A stretch of 64,000 nucleotides of DNA from Bacillota bacterium. Its GTDB lineage: Bacteria > Bacillota > UBA4882 > UBA8346. This document shows positions 9,097 through 17,853 of the stretch, piece after piece; the stretch's first letter is position 1, and each line of letters starts with the position of its first letter. The position numbers and the translations under genes were made by a program. The notes under the pieces are model-generated. The model searched no databases. It had not been told where the DNA came from and saw nothing but the letters and a program-made list of their open reading frames with translations. The DNA is taken from assembly GCA_023426245.1 (NCBI GenBank), contig JAFABB010000056.1:1-64000 (forward strand), read 5' to 3'.

Positions 9097-9272
9097 TGCC
9101 TCACCCCTCATTATTGTACCATAGAATCAAATAAAATATAAGAAGAATCGAGCTAATACAATAAAAAATATACAGATATTAGCTTAAAAAGTTATTATAA
9201 TAGATTTGAAACGATTCAATAGCGCATTGAATTCGTTTATATTACATTTCAAACAACTAACGAGGAACCGGG

Positions 9273-10646
9273 ATGAACCAAAAAAAATTAGAGTTCGAGT
9301 CAGGTTATGCACTATCCAAAGGGGAAATCAGGAAATCAATCCTGATTTTTTCCGGCCCTATTATTGCCGAATTGATGTTAATGTCTCTGATCTCCATCGT
9401 CAATCTGTCTCTGGTTGGACATCTGGGAGCCTATGCTCTTGGAGCGGTAGGTCTCGCCAATCAGCCGGTTTTGATAGGTTTGGCGGTATTTCAATCTTTT
9501 AATATCGGCGCTACCGCTTTGATTTCCAGGTTTATCGGAGCCCGAAATCATCAGGATGCCAAAGGGGTGGTAATTCAGACAGTTATCATGGCGGTAATCC
9601 TGGGAACTTTTTTAGCCATAATCGGTGTGGTTTGGGCCCGGAACATTGTTGTTTTCCTGGGTGCTCAGCCGGAAACTGTGGATTATGCCACGATGTATAT
9701 GAAGTACATGGCGGTTGGAATGCTTTTTCAATCGATTCCAACGGCGATAACCTCGATATTCAGGGGGGCTGGGGAATCAAAAATTCCGATGTATTATAAT
9801 ATTTTCGCCAATATTGTCAATGTGGTGGCCGGTGTTGTCTGGATTTACGGATTTGGGTTTATCCCTGCAATGGGACTGGTAGGAGCGGCCATGGCTACGA
9901 CCCTCGCGAAACTCACGGCCTGTTTGATGTCGGTATTTGCGTTGTTTCGGAGTAAACTTCCGGTCGGGATTTCGGTTCATGACAGCTTTCGAATCGATTG
10001 TAAGATGATTCAGAGAGTCATGCGGATTGGGATTTCCGCTGCCGGAGAACAGTTTGCTTTTCGAGTGGGTTTTTTGCTATATACGAAAATTGTTGCTGAT
10101 CTTGGGACTACAGCCTTGGCCGCGCATCAAGTATGTCTTAGCACCACTCAGTTTGTGTCGAACATAGTCAACGGATTATCCATCGCGGCCAGTTCATTTG
10201 CAGGGCGGAGTCTTGGAGCCAACAATTGTAGACTTGCCGAAGATTACTGCCGTCAAATTAACCGCCTGGGACTCATCATTTCTTTATCCATTGGTATATT
10301 TTTCTTTTTGGCAGGTTATCAAATTGCCCGGATTTATACGTTGGACACAGGGGTGTTGGTTCAAACGGCCTTAGTTCTTAAAATTGCCACTTTCATTACA
10401 TTTCCCCAAAATTATTTATCGATTATTTCGGGTTGTCTCCGGGGCGCAGGGGACACCCTTTGGCCCCTGGTATCTTCTTTAATTGGAATGATTGTGGCCA
10501 GAGTATCACTGGCGGCTTTATTTGTTCTGGTATTTCATTGGGGATTGGGTGGAGCATGGCTGGCGGCTTTTATAGACCAATTGATCCGTGCCGTTCTGAT
10601 TTACTTCCGGTTCCGGACCGGAAAATGGAAAGAGATTGCAATTTAG
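9273..10646 (+). CDS. MATE-family multidrug/cation efflux transporter
   Basis: 457 residues with twelve predicted membrane helices in two homologous halves; the family pattern is seen in SGPIIAELMLMSLISIVNLS and GHLGAYALGAVGLANQP near the N-terminus and in IFRGAGES near residue 165. MATE proteins expel organic cations, drugs or metabolites using Na+ or H+ gradients across the inner membrane. GAGGAACCGGG precedes the ATG. The divergent AraC regulator shares the 176-base intergenic region, which contains an AT-rich block with a TATAAT-like element (about 9194-9199) but no clear -35 box. Confidence 0.92.
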   Translation: MNQKKLEFESGYALSKGEIRKSILIFSGPIIAELMLMSLISIVNLSLVGHLGAYALGAVGLANQPVLIGLAVFQSFNIGATALISRFIGARNHQDAKGVVIQTVIMAVILGTFLAIIGVVWARNIVVFLGAQPETVDYATMYMKYMAVGMLFQSIPTAITSIFRGAGESKIPMYYNIFANIVNVVAGVVWIYGFGFIPAMGLVGAAMATTLAKLTACLMSVFALFRSKLPVGISVHDSFRIDCKMIQRVMRIGISAAGEQFAFRVGFLLYTKIVADLGTTALAAHQVCLSTTQFVSNIVNGLSIAASSFAGRSLGANNCRLAEDYCRQINRLGLIISLSIGIFFFLAGYQIARIYTLDTGVLVQTALVLKIATFITFPQNYLSIISGCLRGAGDTLWPLVSSLIGMIVARVSLAALFVLVFHWGLGGAWLAAFIDQLIRAVLIYFRFRTGKWKEIAI

Positions 10647-10754
10647 ACCGATGGCAAATTGACCGATAATGATGTAAACTAAAGGGTGATCAATGAGATG
10701 ATATCCGATAAAATTTGGCATCGGGGAAGTCTCCCCAAAGAAAGGCAGTGGGTT

Positions 10755-10985
10755 ATGGATAAGCAATTGGTCTTTACAAAGTCGGTGACGACTTCGATTG
10801 ATCCCCAAAGGGCCATCCGGAATGCCGATGAATGTTTACTGGATGTGCGGTTGGTTGAGAGTTTTAAAAACGGATCGAGCTGGCTTTATGAATATGAGGT
10901 CAGAGGCGAATTCGGTAAAATCGAGAAATTTTTGGAACGGCTGAAAAGGATTGGTACGATTGAAAGAGTTTATAGCGAGAGCTGA
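10755..10985 (+). CDS. Small conserved-looking protein of unknown function
   Basis: 76 residues from ATG 10755 (AAAGGCAG upstream); the frame stays open back to GTG 10686, which would give 99 residues. The C-terminal part (YEYEVRGEFGKIEKFLERLK) has an alternating strand/helix pattern like a small ferredoxin-like or ACT-type fold, but I do not recognise the family. It sits 39 bases before the alpha/beta hydrolase gene and is probably cotranscribed with it. Confidence 0.55.
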   Translation: MDKQLVFTKSVTTSIDPQRAIRNADECLLDVRLVESFKNGSSWLYEYEVRGEFGKIEKFLERLKRIGTIERVYSES

Positions 10986-11023
10986 ATCTTTGAGAATATC
11001 TTTTTGAGGAGGCTTACGGACTC

Positions 11024-11938
11024 GTGAAAAGCCAAAAAGAGGAACTGCGCCAAAAATTATCCGAATTACTGGGCGATTTACCTCCAATCCGGCGGGATAT
11101 TTCTTGGGTTAAGATCGGCCAGGTGGAACAGGAAACTTACTTTCTTGAAAAATTACTTTTGGATCTCAATGGTCTGGAAGGGGTTCCCGCTTACTTTGCA
11201 AAGCCGAAAAACACCCAGGGCAAGGTGCCGGTGATCCTTTTCAATCATTCCCACGGCGGTAATTACCAATTGGGAAAAGATGAGCTGATAAAAGGCAATA
11301 CGTACTTGCAGCAGCCGGACTTTGCCAGTGAGTTGACGGGCAAAGGTTATGGGGTGTTGGCTATCGATGCCTGGGGATTTGGAGAACGGCGCGGTCGCAC
11401 CGAAAGCGAGATCTTCAAGGAAATGCTCTGGAGGGGCCGGGTTATGTGGGGGATGATGGTTTATGACTCCATCAAGGCGGTGGATTATTTATTATCCCGC
11501 CCGGAAATTGATGGTACGCGCATCGCCACTATCGGTCTATCCATGGGTGCCACCATGTCATGGTGGCTGGCTGCTCTGGATGAAAGGATCAAAGTTTGCG
11601 TTGATATGTGCGGCATGACCGATTATCAGGCTTTGATTGATAGCCGCGGACTGGATCACCACGGAATTTACTATTATGTGCCATCGCTTTTCAAACACTT
11701 TACCACTGCCGGGATCAATAGTCTTATTGCTCCCAGATGCCACTTTTCCCTGGCCGGACGTTACGATAAACTAACTCCTTTTGAAGGCCTGGGCCGGATT
11801 GATGATGAACTTATCAAAGTATATCAACAGGAAGGATCCCGGGAGGGTTGCTGGAAGTTAAAAATTTACGACTCCGGACATTATGAAACGATGGCCATGC
11901 GGAAGGATGCACTGGAATATATCGAAAAATGGCTGTAA
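11024..11938 (+). CDS. Alpha/beta hydrolase, dienelactone hydrolase/acetyl-xylan-esterase-like
   Basis: 304 residues from a GTG start with GAGGAGG upstream. The nucleophile elbow GLSMG (IGLSMGATMSWW) supplies the catalytic serine near residue 174; the acid is probably the aspartate in GRYDKLTP and the histidine that of SGHYETM near the C-terminus. No signal peptide, so it acts in the cytoplasm. Members hydrolyse ester bonds of small molecules, including acetylated sugars; the neighbouring carbohydrate locus makes a deacetylase role plausible but unproven. Confidence 0.85.
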   Translation: MKSQKEELRQKLSELLGDLPPIRRDISWVKIGQVEQETYFLEKLLLDLNGLEGVPAYFAKPKNTQGKVPVILFNHSHGGNYQLGKDELIKGNTYLQQPDFASELTGKGYGVLAIDAWGFGERRGRTESEIFKEMLWRGRVMWGMMVYDSIKAVDYLLSRPEIDGTRIATIGLSMGATMSWWLAALDERIKVCVDMCGMTDYQALIDSRGLDHHGIYYYVPSLFKHFTTAGINSLIAPRCHFSLAGRYDKLTPFEGLGRIDDELIKVYQQEGSREGCWKLKIYDSGHYETMAMRKDALEYIEKWL

Positions 11939-11962
11939 ATGAGAGTTTCCGGGGTTTCTTTT

Positions 11963-12796
11963 CTAAATTTGTTTCTTTGAAATTTCCAGCAGGGAAATCA
12001 CAGCTTGATCCGGAGAAGTAAAAGAACCTAAAGGATATGGTTTTTCGGCATATTCGCCATGAAAGTCGGTGCCGCCGGTTGTGATCAGATCGTATTTTAA
12101 AGCGATGGTTTCAATTTTTTTACGGGTTTCTTCGTTATTACGCGGGTGGTTCAATTCCACTCCTTGAAGCGTTTGAGCGGCAGCAAGCTCTTCCAGTAAT
12201 TCTAAGGAATCGAACTGGCCCGGATGGGCCATGACTGCGATTCCGCCAACCTGCTTTATGATCCCCAGGGCTTCATGAATATCGGGATAAAAATTCGGCA
12301 CATAGCAACTACCCTTACTGGAAATGAGCTGTTTCATTAATGGACCGATTGCCACATTGGTATACCCCAAGTCAGCCAAGGCTTGCATAATATGGCACTC
12401 ATAAATTGACTGGCTTTTTTTACTATAGCGTTGAATATGCTCTAAGGTCACCGGATAGATAGACATTATTTTCTCAATCATCTGCAGTTTAGTGGAGGCC
12501 CTTGAGGTTAGCGTTTGGTTCAAAAAGGATTGCAATTTATCCATATCCTTCGGGAAATAGCATATCATATGGACGGGGCGGTTGCGTTGGTAATCGCGGG
12601 TTGAAATCTCCACGCCTGGAATCACTCCGATCCCGAACCGGCTTTGGAGATAAAGTGCAATTTTAGAGCCATAAAGCGTATCGTGATCGGTAAGGGCAAT
12701 ATAATCCAATCCGATTTTTTTGGCATAATATAAAATATCCCCAACACTTAAACTTCCATCGGAACATTCACTGTGACAGTGCAAATCGCTTTTCAT
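11963..12796 (-). CDS. PHP-domain metal-dependent phosphoesterase
   Basis: 277 residues. The four PHP metal motifs are visible: HCHSECSDGS (residues 5-14), ALTDHDTL (34-41), GVEIST (around 61), and VMAHPGQF plus GTDFHGE toward the end. The family (YciV/RnaseAM-like) hydrolyses phosphomonoesters or 3',5'-bisphosphates and degrades short RNA ends. Its start overlaps the stop of the epimerase-like gene by four bases (ATGA), so the two are translationally coupled and it is the last gene of the minus-strand sugar operon. A role on a sugar phosphate is possible. Confidence 0.85.
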   Translation of the reverse strand: MKSDLHCHSECSDGSLSVGDILYYAKKIGLDYIALTDHDTLYGSKIALYLQSRFGIGVIPGVEISTRDYQRNRPVHMICYFPKDMDKLQSFLNQTLTSRASTKLQMIEKIMSIYPVTLEHIQRYSKKSQSIYECHIMQALADLGYTNVAIGPLMKQLISSKGSCYVPNFYPDIHEALGIIKQVGGIAVMAHPGQFDSLELLEELAAAQTLQGVELNHPRNNEETRKKIETIALKYDLITTGGTDFHGEYAEKPYPLGSFTSPDQAVISLLEISKKQI

Positions 12797-13491
12797 TGGT
12801 TGATCACATTCTTTCTATGGCCATCGAAATCCTCTCCAAGGTGGCGGAATAACGAGACAACTTCCGGGAAATCGGTAACCGGATGATTGAAAAGCCCGGA
12901 AGATCCGAGCACCAGTACATTGGCTCCGGCTTCGACCAGAATGGAAGCGTTCGTTAAGTTGATTTGTCCGTCGACCATAATGTCAATCTGTTTGTCATAC
13001 TGTTGGATCATTTTCCTCAGCCGTGCCACTTTGGGTATAACACTGGGAATCATTTGCTGACCCGCGAATCCCGGTTCTACAGTCATGATGCATACAATGT
13101 CTAAACAATCAAGCAAATAAGGGATATTGTTAATGTCGGTTGCCGGGTTTATGGCGATCCCGGCGCATTTGCCGTATTTTTTGATGGTTTTCAACGTACG
13201 GATAGGATGGGCCAATGTTTCAATATGGGGAATGATGATATCTCCCCCTGCCTCTGCAAACCCCTCTATATAAAGATCCGGGTTATCAATCATTAAATGG
13301 ATATCAATCAAAGGATTGAAATTCCTTTTGATAGCTTCGATGATAGTCCGGTTTAAACTGAAATTCGGTACAAAGTGGCCATCCATCACATCGATGTGAT
13401 ATTGATCAACTCCCGCCAAGCTAAGAGCCTCTAACTGGTTTTTCAAATCCAGCGGGTTGATACACATGACAGAAGGGGAGATTTTATTCAT
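12793..13491 (-). CDS. Ribulose-phosphate 3-epimerase family protein
   Basis: 232 residues with the full set of family motifs: QYHIDVMDGHFVPN (metal-binding H and catalytic D), IDIHLMIDNP, VEPGFAGQQMIP and MVDGQIN. The reaction would be C3 epimerisation of a ketopentose/ketohexose phosphate (ribulose/xylulose 5-phosphate, or allulose 6-phosphate). An operon-borne copy with a sugar kinase and aldolase suggests a catabolic, substrate-specific paralogue rather than the housekeeping rpe. AAAAAAGGAG precedes the ATG. Confidence 0.88.
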   Translation of the reverse strand: MNKISPSVMCINPLDLKNQLEALSLAGVDQYHIDVMDGHFVPNFSLNRTIIEAIKRNFNPLIDIHLMIDNPDLYIEGFAEAGGDIIIPHIETLAHPIRTLKTIKKYGKCAGIAINPATDINNIPYLLDCLDIVCIMTVEPGFAGQQMIPSVIPKVARLRKMIQQYDKQIDIMVDGQINLTNASILVEAGANVLVLGSSGLFNHPVTDFPEVVSLFRHLGEDFDGHRKNVINQ

Positions 13492-13516
13492 AAACTGCTC
13501 CTTTTTTCAGAAAACG

Positions 13517-14989
13517 CTAATCAAGATGAAATACCGCTTTAAATTCGCCATATTTCTCATTCCAAAGCTCTGCGTCGCAAGGATGATACTGGGAAAAGGG
13601 AAAAGAACGCTGAATAAGCTCTTGGCCTTGCTCAATGGATGCGATTTTCTTGTCGGCCATTAGTTGTACTACTATATTTCCAAGGGCAGTAGCATTGGAT
13701 AATCCTGCCAAAACCGGTTTATTACAAGCATTCGCCGTAAATTGGCAGATTAACTTGTCTTTGGAGCCGCCGCCGATAAGATTGATAATTGGCAGCTGCT
13801 TTCCAACCAACTGTTCGATTTTTTCTATCGCCCAGCGGTATTTAAAGGCCAGACTTTCAGCGGCGCAACGAACTGTTTCGCCCATGGTTTGCGGCGCTTT
13901 GCCGTCAATCTCCAAACATTTTTGGCTGATTTTAAGGGGCATGTCCTCGGGAGAAAAGAAAGTCAAATCATCCGGGTCGATACGGTAGGCAAAGGGCTTT
14001 GCCTGAGAGGCCGCCATTTCCATATCCTCAAAGCTGTATTGCGCCCCATGGTTATTATAATAATTTCGCAATTCTTGAATAATCCAAAGTCCCATAACAT
14101 TGCGTATCAGACGATGCCTGCCTTCGACACCGCCTTCATTGGCGATATTGTACTTATATCCCATTGCGTTGATGATGGGTTGTTTAACCTCCGTGCCCAC
14201 CAGCGACCAGGTCCCGCTGCTGATAATGGCTTTATCTCCCTTGGAGATCGAAGCAAGAAATGCGGATGCCGTATCATGCTCACAGACAGAAACCAGTTTA
14301 AAACCGGATATGTTGAGTTCCTTGTTGTAGGTGCTTTGGGTTTTTTCGAGAATGGTTCCCGGTTTTACGATATCACCAAGGATTTGCCCGGGAATATTGA
14401 ATGTTTTGATTATCTTCTCGTTCCAGGTATTTTGGTTATAATCAAACATCTGACTGACGGATGCAATGGTATACTCACTAGCCGCAACGCCTGTCAAAAA
14501 ATGAATCAGCAAATCCGGTGTAAAAAGCATCTTGTAAGCCTTTTCCAGGATATAACCCTGTCCGGATTCCTGCATTGCAGCCAGTTGCATCAATGTATTA
14601 AAGGGAGCGATTTGATTGCCGGACTGAGCATACAACATGTCAGGGGACATTTTGGCGTAAACCGCATTTTTATATTTTTCGGTCCGGATATCCCGATAAC
14701 AGCGCAGTGGTGTAAGAACCTCGCCGTTTTTATCAATAAAGGCAAAATCATTGGAGAAGGTATCCAGGCCCATCGAAATAATAGGTCCTTCAGCGAGTTC
14801 CGCGGCTTTTTTGACTCCGGTGTTTAATTGTTTGTAAATATTGAAGATATCCCAATACAAGCCGTTATGGATTGAGATGGGATTGTTCTCAAAACGATGT
14901 ATATCAAGAAGAGCAAGACGTTCTCCGTCGTAACGGCCTAAAAAGAGTTTACCGCCGCTGCCGCCTAGATCAAACGCGATATAATTCAT
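13517..14989 (-). CDS. FGGY-family carbohydrate kinase (rhamnulokinase-like)
   Basis: 490 residues from ATG 14989, placed 7 bases after AAAGGAG; the longer frame to 15010 would overlap the regulator stop and the ribosome site. The N-terminal phosphate-binding loop FDLGGSGGKLFLGRYDG and the C-terminal NLIGGGSKDKLICQFTANA are characteristic of FGGY kinases, and the overall pattern (IHNGLYWDI, GTWSLVG) is closest to rhamnulokinases. It would phosphorylate a ketose at C1, giving a substrate for the class II aldolase of this operon. The actual sugar is unknown. Confidence 0.88.
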   Translation of the reverse strand: MNYIAFDLGGSGGKLFLGRYDGERLALLDIHRFENNPISIHNGLYWDIFNIYKQLNTGVKKAAELAEGPIISMGLDTFSNDFAFIDKNGEVLTPLRCYRDIRTEKYKNAVYAKMSPDMLYAQSGNQIAPFNTLMQLAAMQESGQGYILEKAYKMLFTPDLLIHFLTGVAASEYTIASVSQMFDYNQNTWNEKIIKTFNIPGQILGDIVKPGTILEKTQSTYNKELNISGFKLVSVCEHDTASAFLASISKGDKAIISSGTWSLVGTEVKQPIINAMGYKYNIANEGGVEGRHRLIRNVMGLWIIQELRNYYNNHGAQYSFEDMEMAASQAKPFAYRIDPDDLTFFSPEDMPLKISQKCLEIDGKAPQTMGETVRCAAESLAFKYRWAIEKIEQLVGKQLPIINLIGGGSKDKLICQFTANACNKPVLAGLSNATALGNIVVQLMADKKIASIEQGQELIQRSFPFSQYHPCDAELWNEKYGEFKAVFHLD

Positions 14990-15002
14990 AGAATTTCTCC
15001 TT

Positions 15003-15782
15003 TTACTCACTGACTAACAATTCTACTTGATATTTTTTCAGATAGTCGAGAGAGAATACATTGGTCTTCTTGTCCGTGATAATATAATCGACCGCTGAAA
15101 AATCCGCTAAGAAAATTTGTCCCATATTGGTAAACTTGGTATAGTCGGCAAGAATTATCACGCTTTGCGACCGTTCGATCATTAAACGTTTGGTATCCAC
15201 TTCGGCGGCGCTGGAATCGGTGAGCATGTGTTGTTCATTGATGCTGGCGCAGGATAAAAAAGCTTTGCTGGGGTAATATTCCTGGGCGATCTTTTGAGGA
15301 ATAGTCCCGGAAAAAGACATATTGTTCATTTTAAAAATCCCCCCCAAACAAATAAACTCTAAATTGGGGTTTTGGACTTGAACGGCCTCTAAGAGAACTT
15401 TTAAAGAGTTGGTGATGATACATACATGGATGTTTTTTGGAATATAGCGGATCAGATAAATGGTCGTAGAGCTGTTATCCACGAAAATAGCATCTCCGTC
15501 GGCTATCATTGACGCAGCCATTTTGCAGATGATCATTTTTTCTTCGTAGTGTTGAATTTCTCGAACGGATACCGGTAGTTCCAATTGGGGTTTGGGAGTG
15601 GTAACATTAAGCATAGCACCGCCGTGGGTGCGTTTTAAAAAACCCTCTTTTTCCAATTCGCGTAAATCGCGGCGAATCGTTTCTTTACAGGCGCCAAATC
15701 GCTTTGAAAGAGTATCGACTTCGATTTTTCCCGTCCGCTCAAGCAGCGAAACGATTTCTGCTTTTCTTTCCAACCCAAACAT
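15003..15782 (-). CDS. DeoR-family transcriptional repressor (copy 1)
   Basis: 259 residues. The N-terminal helix-turn-helix of the DeoR class (CKETIRRDLRELEKEGFLKR, residues 31-50, then THGGA) is followed by a sugar-phosphate-sensing domain (DNSSTTIYLIRYIP; ILADYTKF). It lies inside the minus-strand sugar operon between aldolase and kinase and probably binds the repeats in the 17.5-17.8 kb control region, relieved by a phosphorylated intermediate. It is closely similar along its whole length to the regulator at 29629-30408, a recent paralogue. Confidence 0.92.
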   Translation of the reverse strand: MFGLERKAEIVSLLERTGKIEVDTLSKRFGACKETIRRDLRELEKEGFLKRTHGGAMLNVTTPKPQLELPVSVREIQHYEEKMIICKMAASMIADGDAIFVDNSSTTIYLIRYIPKNIHVCIITNSLKVLLEAVQVQNPNLEFICLGGIFKMNNMSFSGTIPQKIAQEYYPSKAFLSCASINEQHMLTDSSAAEVDTKRLMIERSQSVIILADYTKFTNMGQIFLADFSAVDYIITDKKTNVFSLDYLKKYQVELLVSE

Positions 15783-15809
15783 ACCATCAGTCCTTTAACT
15801 AAGATAGTA

Positions 15810-16418
15810 TTATTCAATGTTATTTTTAAAAATGCCGCACATGGCGTCGCATTCGATTCGTTCCAGCATACTGTAAGCGGCAAAAATATCATTTCCCGAT
15901 ACAACCACTCCGTGCAAGGGAAGAATGCATCCAATGGGTTTCTTCTCAGCGATCGGCCGGTGCTCTTCGAAGTATTTGTAAACATTTTCAGATAACTCGG
16001 GAGTATAAGCCTTGGTATAGGGGATGCAACCCACTTCTCCGCGACCCATGGTGGCTTCGGAAATATTTGGAATTGGTTTGCTTTGAACGACATATACCAT
16101 GCAGTACATGGGGTGAGCGTGAATAGTGCATTCGATGTTGTCGAAATTTTTGAGAATCAATTTGTGCATCAGACTTTCCCGAGAGAGTTTTCCGGTTCCT
16201 TCTAAGATATTAAAATCAAAATCGACCAGTAACATGTCATCCACATTCAGGTCACAATGCCGGCGATCAGACATCAAGGAGGGGGTAATCAGCATTCGGT
16301 CGGGAGCTACCTTAACGGCGAAATTCCCTCCGGCAGCGTTGGTTAGCCGGCGATCCCACATCATTTTAGCTACTTTGACCATTTCTTGACGCATTTCCAT
16401 GAAAGATAACTCACTCAT
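15810..16418 (-). CDS. Class II aldolase/adducin family protein (fuculose/rhamnulose-1-P aldolase-like)
   Basis: 202 residues from ATG 16418, which has AAAGGAG nine bases upstream; the frame extends to 16496 without support. Zinc ligands are visible as IHAHPMYC (two histidines) and LPLHGVVV (third histidine), with the catalytic glutamate region SEATMGRGEVG. Members cleave ketose 1-phosphates to DHAP and an aldehyde, or epimerise ribulose phosphates. Its place between a PfkB kinase and an FGGY kinase supports aldol cleavage of a phosphorylated ketose. Confidence 0.88.
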   Translation of the reverse strand: MSELSFMEMRQEMVKVAKMMWDRRLTNAAGGNFAVKVAPDRMLITPSLMSDRRHCDLNVDDMLLVDFDFNILEGTGKLSRESLMHKLILKNFDNIECTIHAHPMYCMVYVVQSKPIPNISEATMGRGEVGCIPYTKAYTPELSENVYKYFEEHRPIAEKKPIGCILPLHGVVVSGNDIFAAYSMLERIECDAMCGIFKNNIE

Positions 16419-16530
16419 TTGAATTGCTCCTTTTTTTAAATTACCGTTTAATACGGTGAATTTCATCGCAACTAAAAAAATTGTCAGGTGAAACAAACAA
16501 CATCGTTAAAAGCGATATTTAAGAATCCAA

Positions 16531-17466
16531 TCATGCAATCTTTTTGACTTCGCATTGATTCATCAATTGATTGGCGCGGACCTTATCAAATCCCACGGAT
16601 AGTGTTGATTCCGCTGTGGCAGCAGAAATTGCAGTGGCTAGGCGAATAACTTCCTCCATGGGCTGCCCTGCATGAAGAGCGAAAATCATCCCGGCAAGGT
16701 AACTGTCACCACAACCAATGGTGTTGCGGACATTGACCTTGGGTGGGCTTGCTTTAAAGATTCCCTGAGGCGATTTGACGATCGAACCGTCTTTTCCAAG
16801 TGAAACCGCTATAATTTCTACTCCGTAGTGATCCAAAGAGTGGAGGGCGGAAATAACAGCATTATCATTTGATTCGATGCTTTTCCCGCACAGTAAAGAT
16901 AATTCATCCAAGTTGGGTTTAATGAGAAAAGGAGCGGTTTCGATGCATTTCAACAATGTTTTTCCACTGGTGTCGAGGAAAATTTTCAAATTCTTATCTT
17001 TTAATTTGGCAATAATATCGTTATAGACATAAGGGTCACTGTAATTAGAGGCATCGCCGGAGAGTACGAAGTAATCTTGGGGAGTGATTTTGGCTTCCAG
17101 TAAGGCAACGATTTCCGCCAAATCATTTTCGGAAAGAGGGGCCCCTTTTTCGGCGACGATTGTACAATCGTTGTTTTGTTCTACAAACAGGTAATTTGTT
17201 CGGCTATTGTCCTGCTCACGGTAGATAAACTCGACATCGAGTCCGTATTCTTCCAAAGTCTGAATAATCCAACTTCCGGTTTTACCATATCCAATCCCAA
17301 ACGCCCGGCTGTTAAGACCCAAAAGCTTTAGATTAATAGACACATGGGTGCCTTTTCCGCCTATAACATTTGTAGCGAGATTGATCCGGTTGGTTACGTT
17401 TTTCTCCAATTTGTCGAGATACAGGACTCTATCAATAGCTGGATTCAAAGTTAAGGTATTAATCAT
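16531..17466 (-). CDS. PfkB-family sugar-phosphate kinase (1-phosphofructokinase/tagatose-6-P kinase type)
   Basis: 311 residues from ATG 17466 (GGAG ten bases upstream; an in-frame TTG at 17475 is the alternative). The N-terminal TLNPAIDRVLYLD and the glycine pair in NVIGGKGTHVSINLKLLG typify the hexose-phosphate-kinase branch; the C-terminal NTIGCGDSYLAGM holds the anion hole and catalytic aspartate. First gene of the minus operon, directly behind promoter 17541-17569. It would phosphorylate a ketose phosphate to a bisphosphate. Confidence 0.9.
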   Translation of the reverse strand: MINTLTLNPAIDRVLYLDKLEKNVTNRINLATNVIGGKGTHVSINLKLLGLNSRAFGIGYGKTGSWIIQTLEEYGLDVEFIYREQDNSRTNYLFVEQNNDCTIVAEKGAPLSENDLAEIVALLEAKITPQDYFVLSGDASNYSDPYVYNDIIAKLKDKNLKIFLDTSGKTLLKCIETAPFLIKPNLDELSLLCGKSIESNDNAVISALHSLDHYGVEIIAVSLGKDGSIVKSPQGIFKASPPKVNVRNTIGCGDSYLAGMIFALHAGQPMEEVIRLATAISAATAESTLSVGFDKVRANQLMNQCEVKKIA

Positions 17467-17529
17467 TCCAAGCAAACTCCTTTTTCAATGTGGTGGGGCA
17501 GAGTGACCGCATTTTTACCCGCTTTTGTG

Positions 17530-17564
17530 TTTATGCCCGTATATTAACATTAAACGGGCATAAA
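17530..17564. promoter_or_regulatory. Inverted operator pair TTTATGCCCGT around the minus promoter
   Basis: TTTATGCCCGT at 17530-17540 faces its exact reverse complement ACGGGCATAAA at 17554-17564. One arm overlaps the -35 and spacer, the other lies just downstream of the -10 of the minus-strand promoter, ideal for repression. A third copy is at 17756-17766. Confidence 0.75.
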
Positions 17565-17569
17565 GTCAA
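17541..17569 (-). promoter_or_regulatory. Sigma-A promoter of the minus-strand sugar operon
   Basis: Minus-strand TTGACT (17569-17564), 17-base spacer, TAATAT (17546-17541), about 75 bases upstream of the PfkB kinase gene and embedded in the inverted operator. Confidence 0.75.
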
Positions 17570-17690
17570 TCCGTAATATTTTAGATGGAAGCAGAATAAG
17601 TATTACATTGCAATTGAAATTGTCGAATATCATAATTTTTTACCGAATGTGTTGTAAATTATATTTTTGTAGAAAATCCTCATTTTTCTA

Positions 17691-17719
17691 TTGCAAACTC
17701 ACAAAAACGGTGATACAAT
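17691..17719 (+). promoter_or_regulatory. Sigma-A promoter of the plus-strand sugar operon
   Basis: TTGCAA (17691-17696), 17-base spacer, TACAAT (17714-17719). It points to the isomerase-ADH-OYE-ABC operon, leaving a leader of about 130 bases. Confidence 0.78.
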
Positions 17720-17798
17720 GACGCTGTGAATAGAAATGTGAGTTTTCGATTTTTGTTTATGCCCGTTTCTTGCGGATGGTTTTATGAAACTCACATTT
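17695..17798. promoter_or_regulatory. Second operator set: three AAACTCACA sites
   Basis: AAACTCACA at 17695-17703 overlaps the -35/spacer of the plus promoter; AAATGTGAGTTT at 17734-17745 and its exact reverse complement AAACTCACATTT at 17787-17798 flank the early leader. The motif is unrelated to TTTATGCCCGT and implies a second DNA-binding protein, possibly one of the two DeoR paralogues. Confidence 0.6.
17756..17766 (+). promoter_or_regulatory. Third TTTATGCCCGT operator-like site
   Basis: Exact copy of the half-site at 17530-17540, about 30 bases downstream of the predicted plus-strand transcription start. It would let the same repressor control, and perhaps loop between, both divergent operons. 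Confidence 0.6.
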
Positions 17799-17853
17799 GG
17801 GGATTTGATTTTTTGTTTTTGCGGTGTCTTATCTTTTAAGGAGGTGTCTAGTA

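Noticed and set aside
10686..10754. Upstream extension of the small protein at 10755
   Set aside because: It would start at GTG without a clear ribosome site; the internal ATG has a better one, though neither is decisive.
13889..14827. Long plus-strand frame (312 codons) opposite the FGGY kinase
   Set aside because: It is antisense to a clearly conserved kinase gene, has no ribosome site and no domain.
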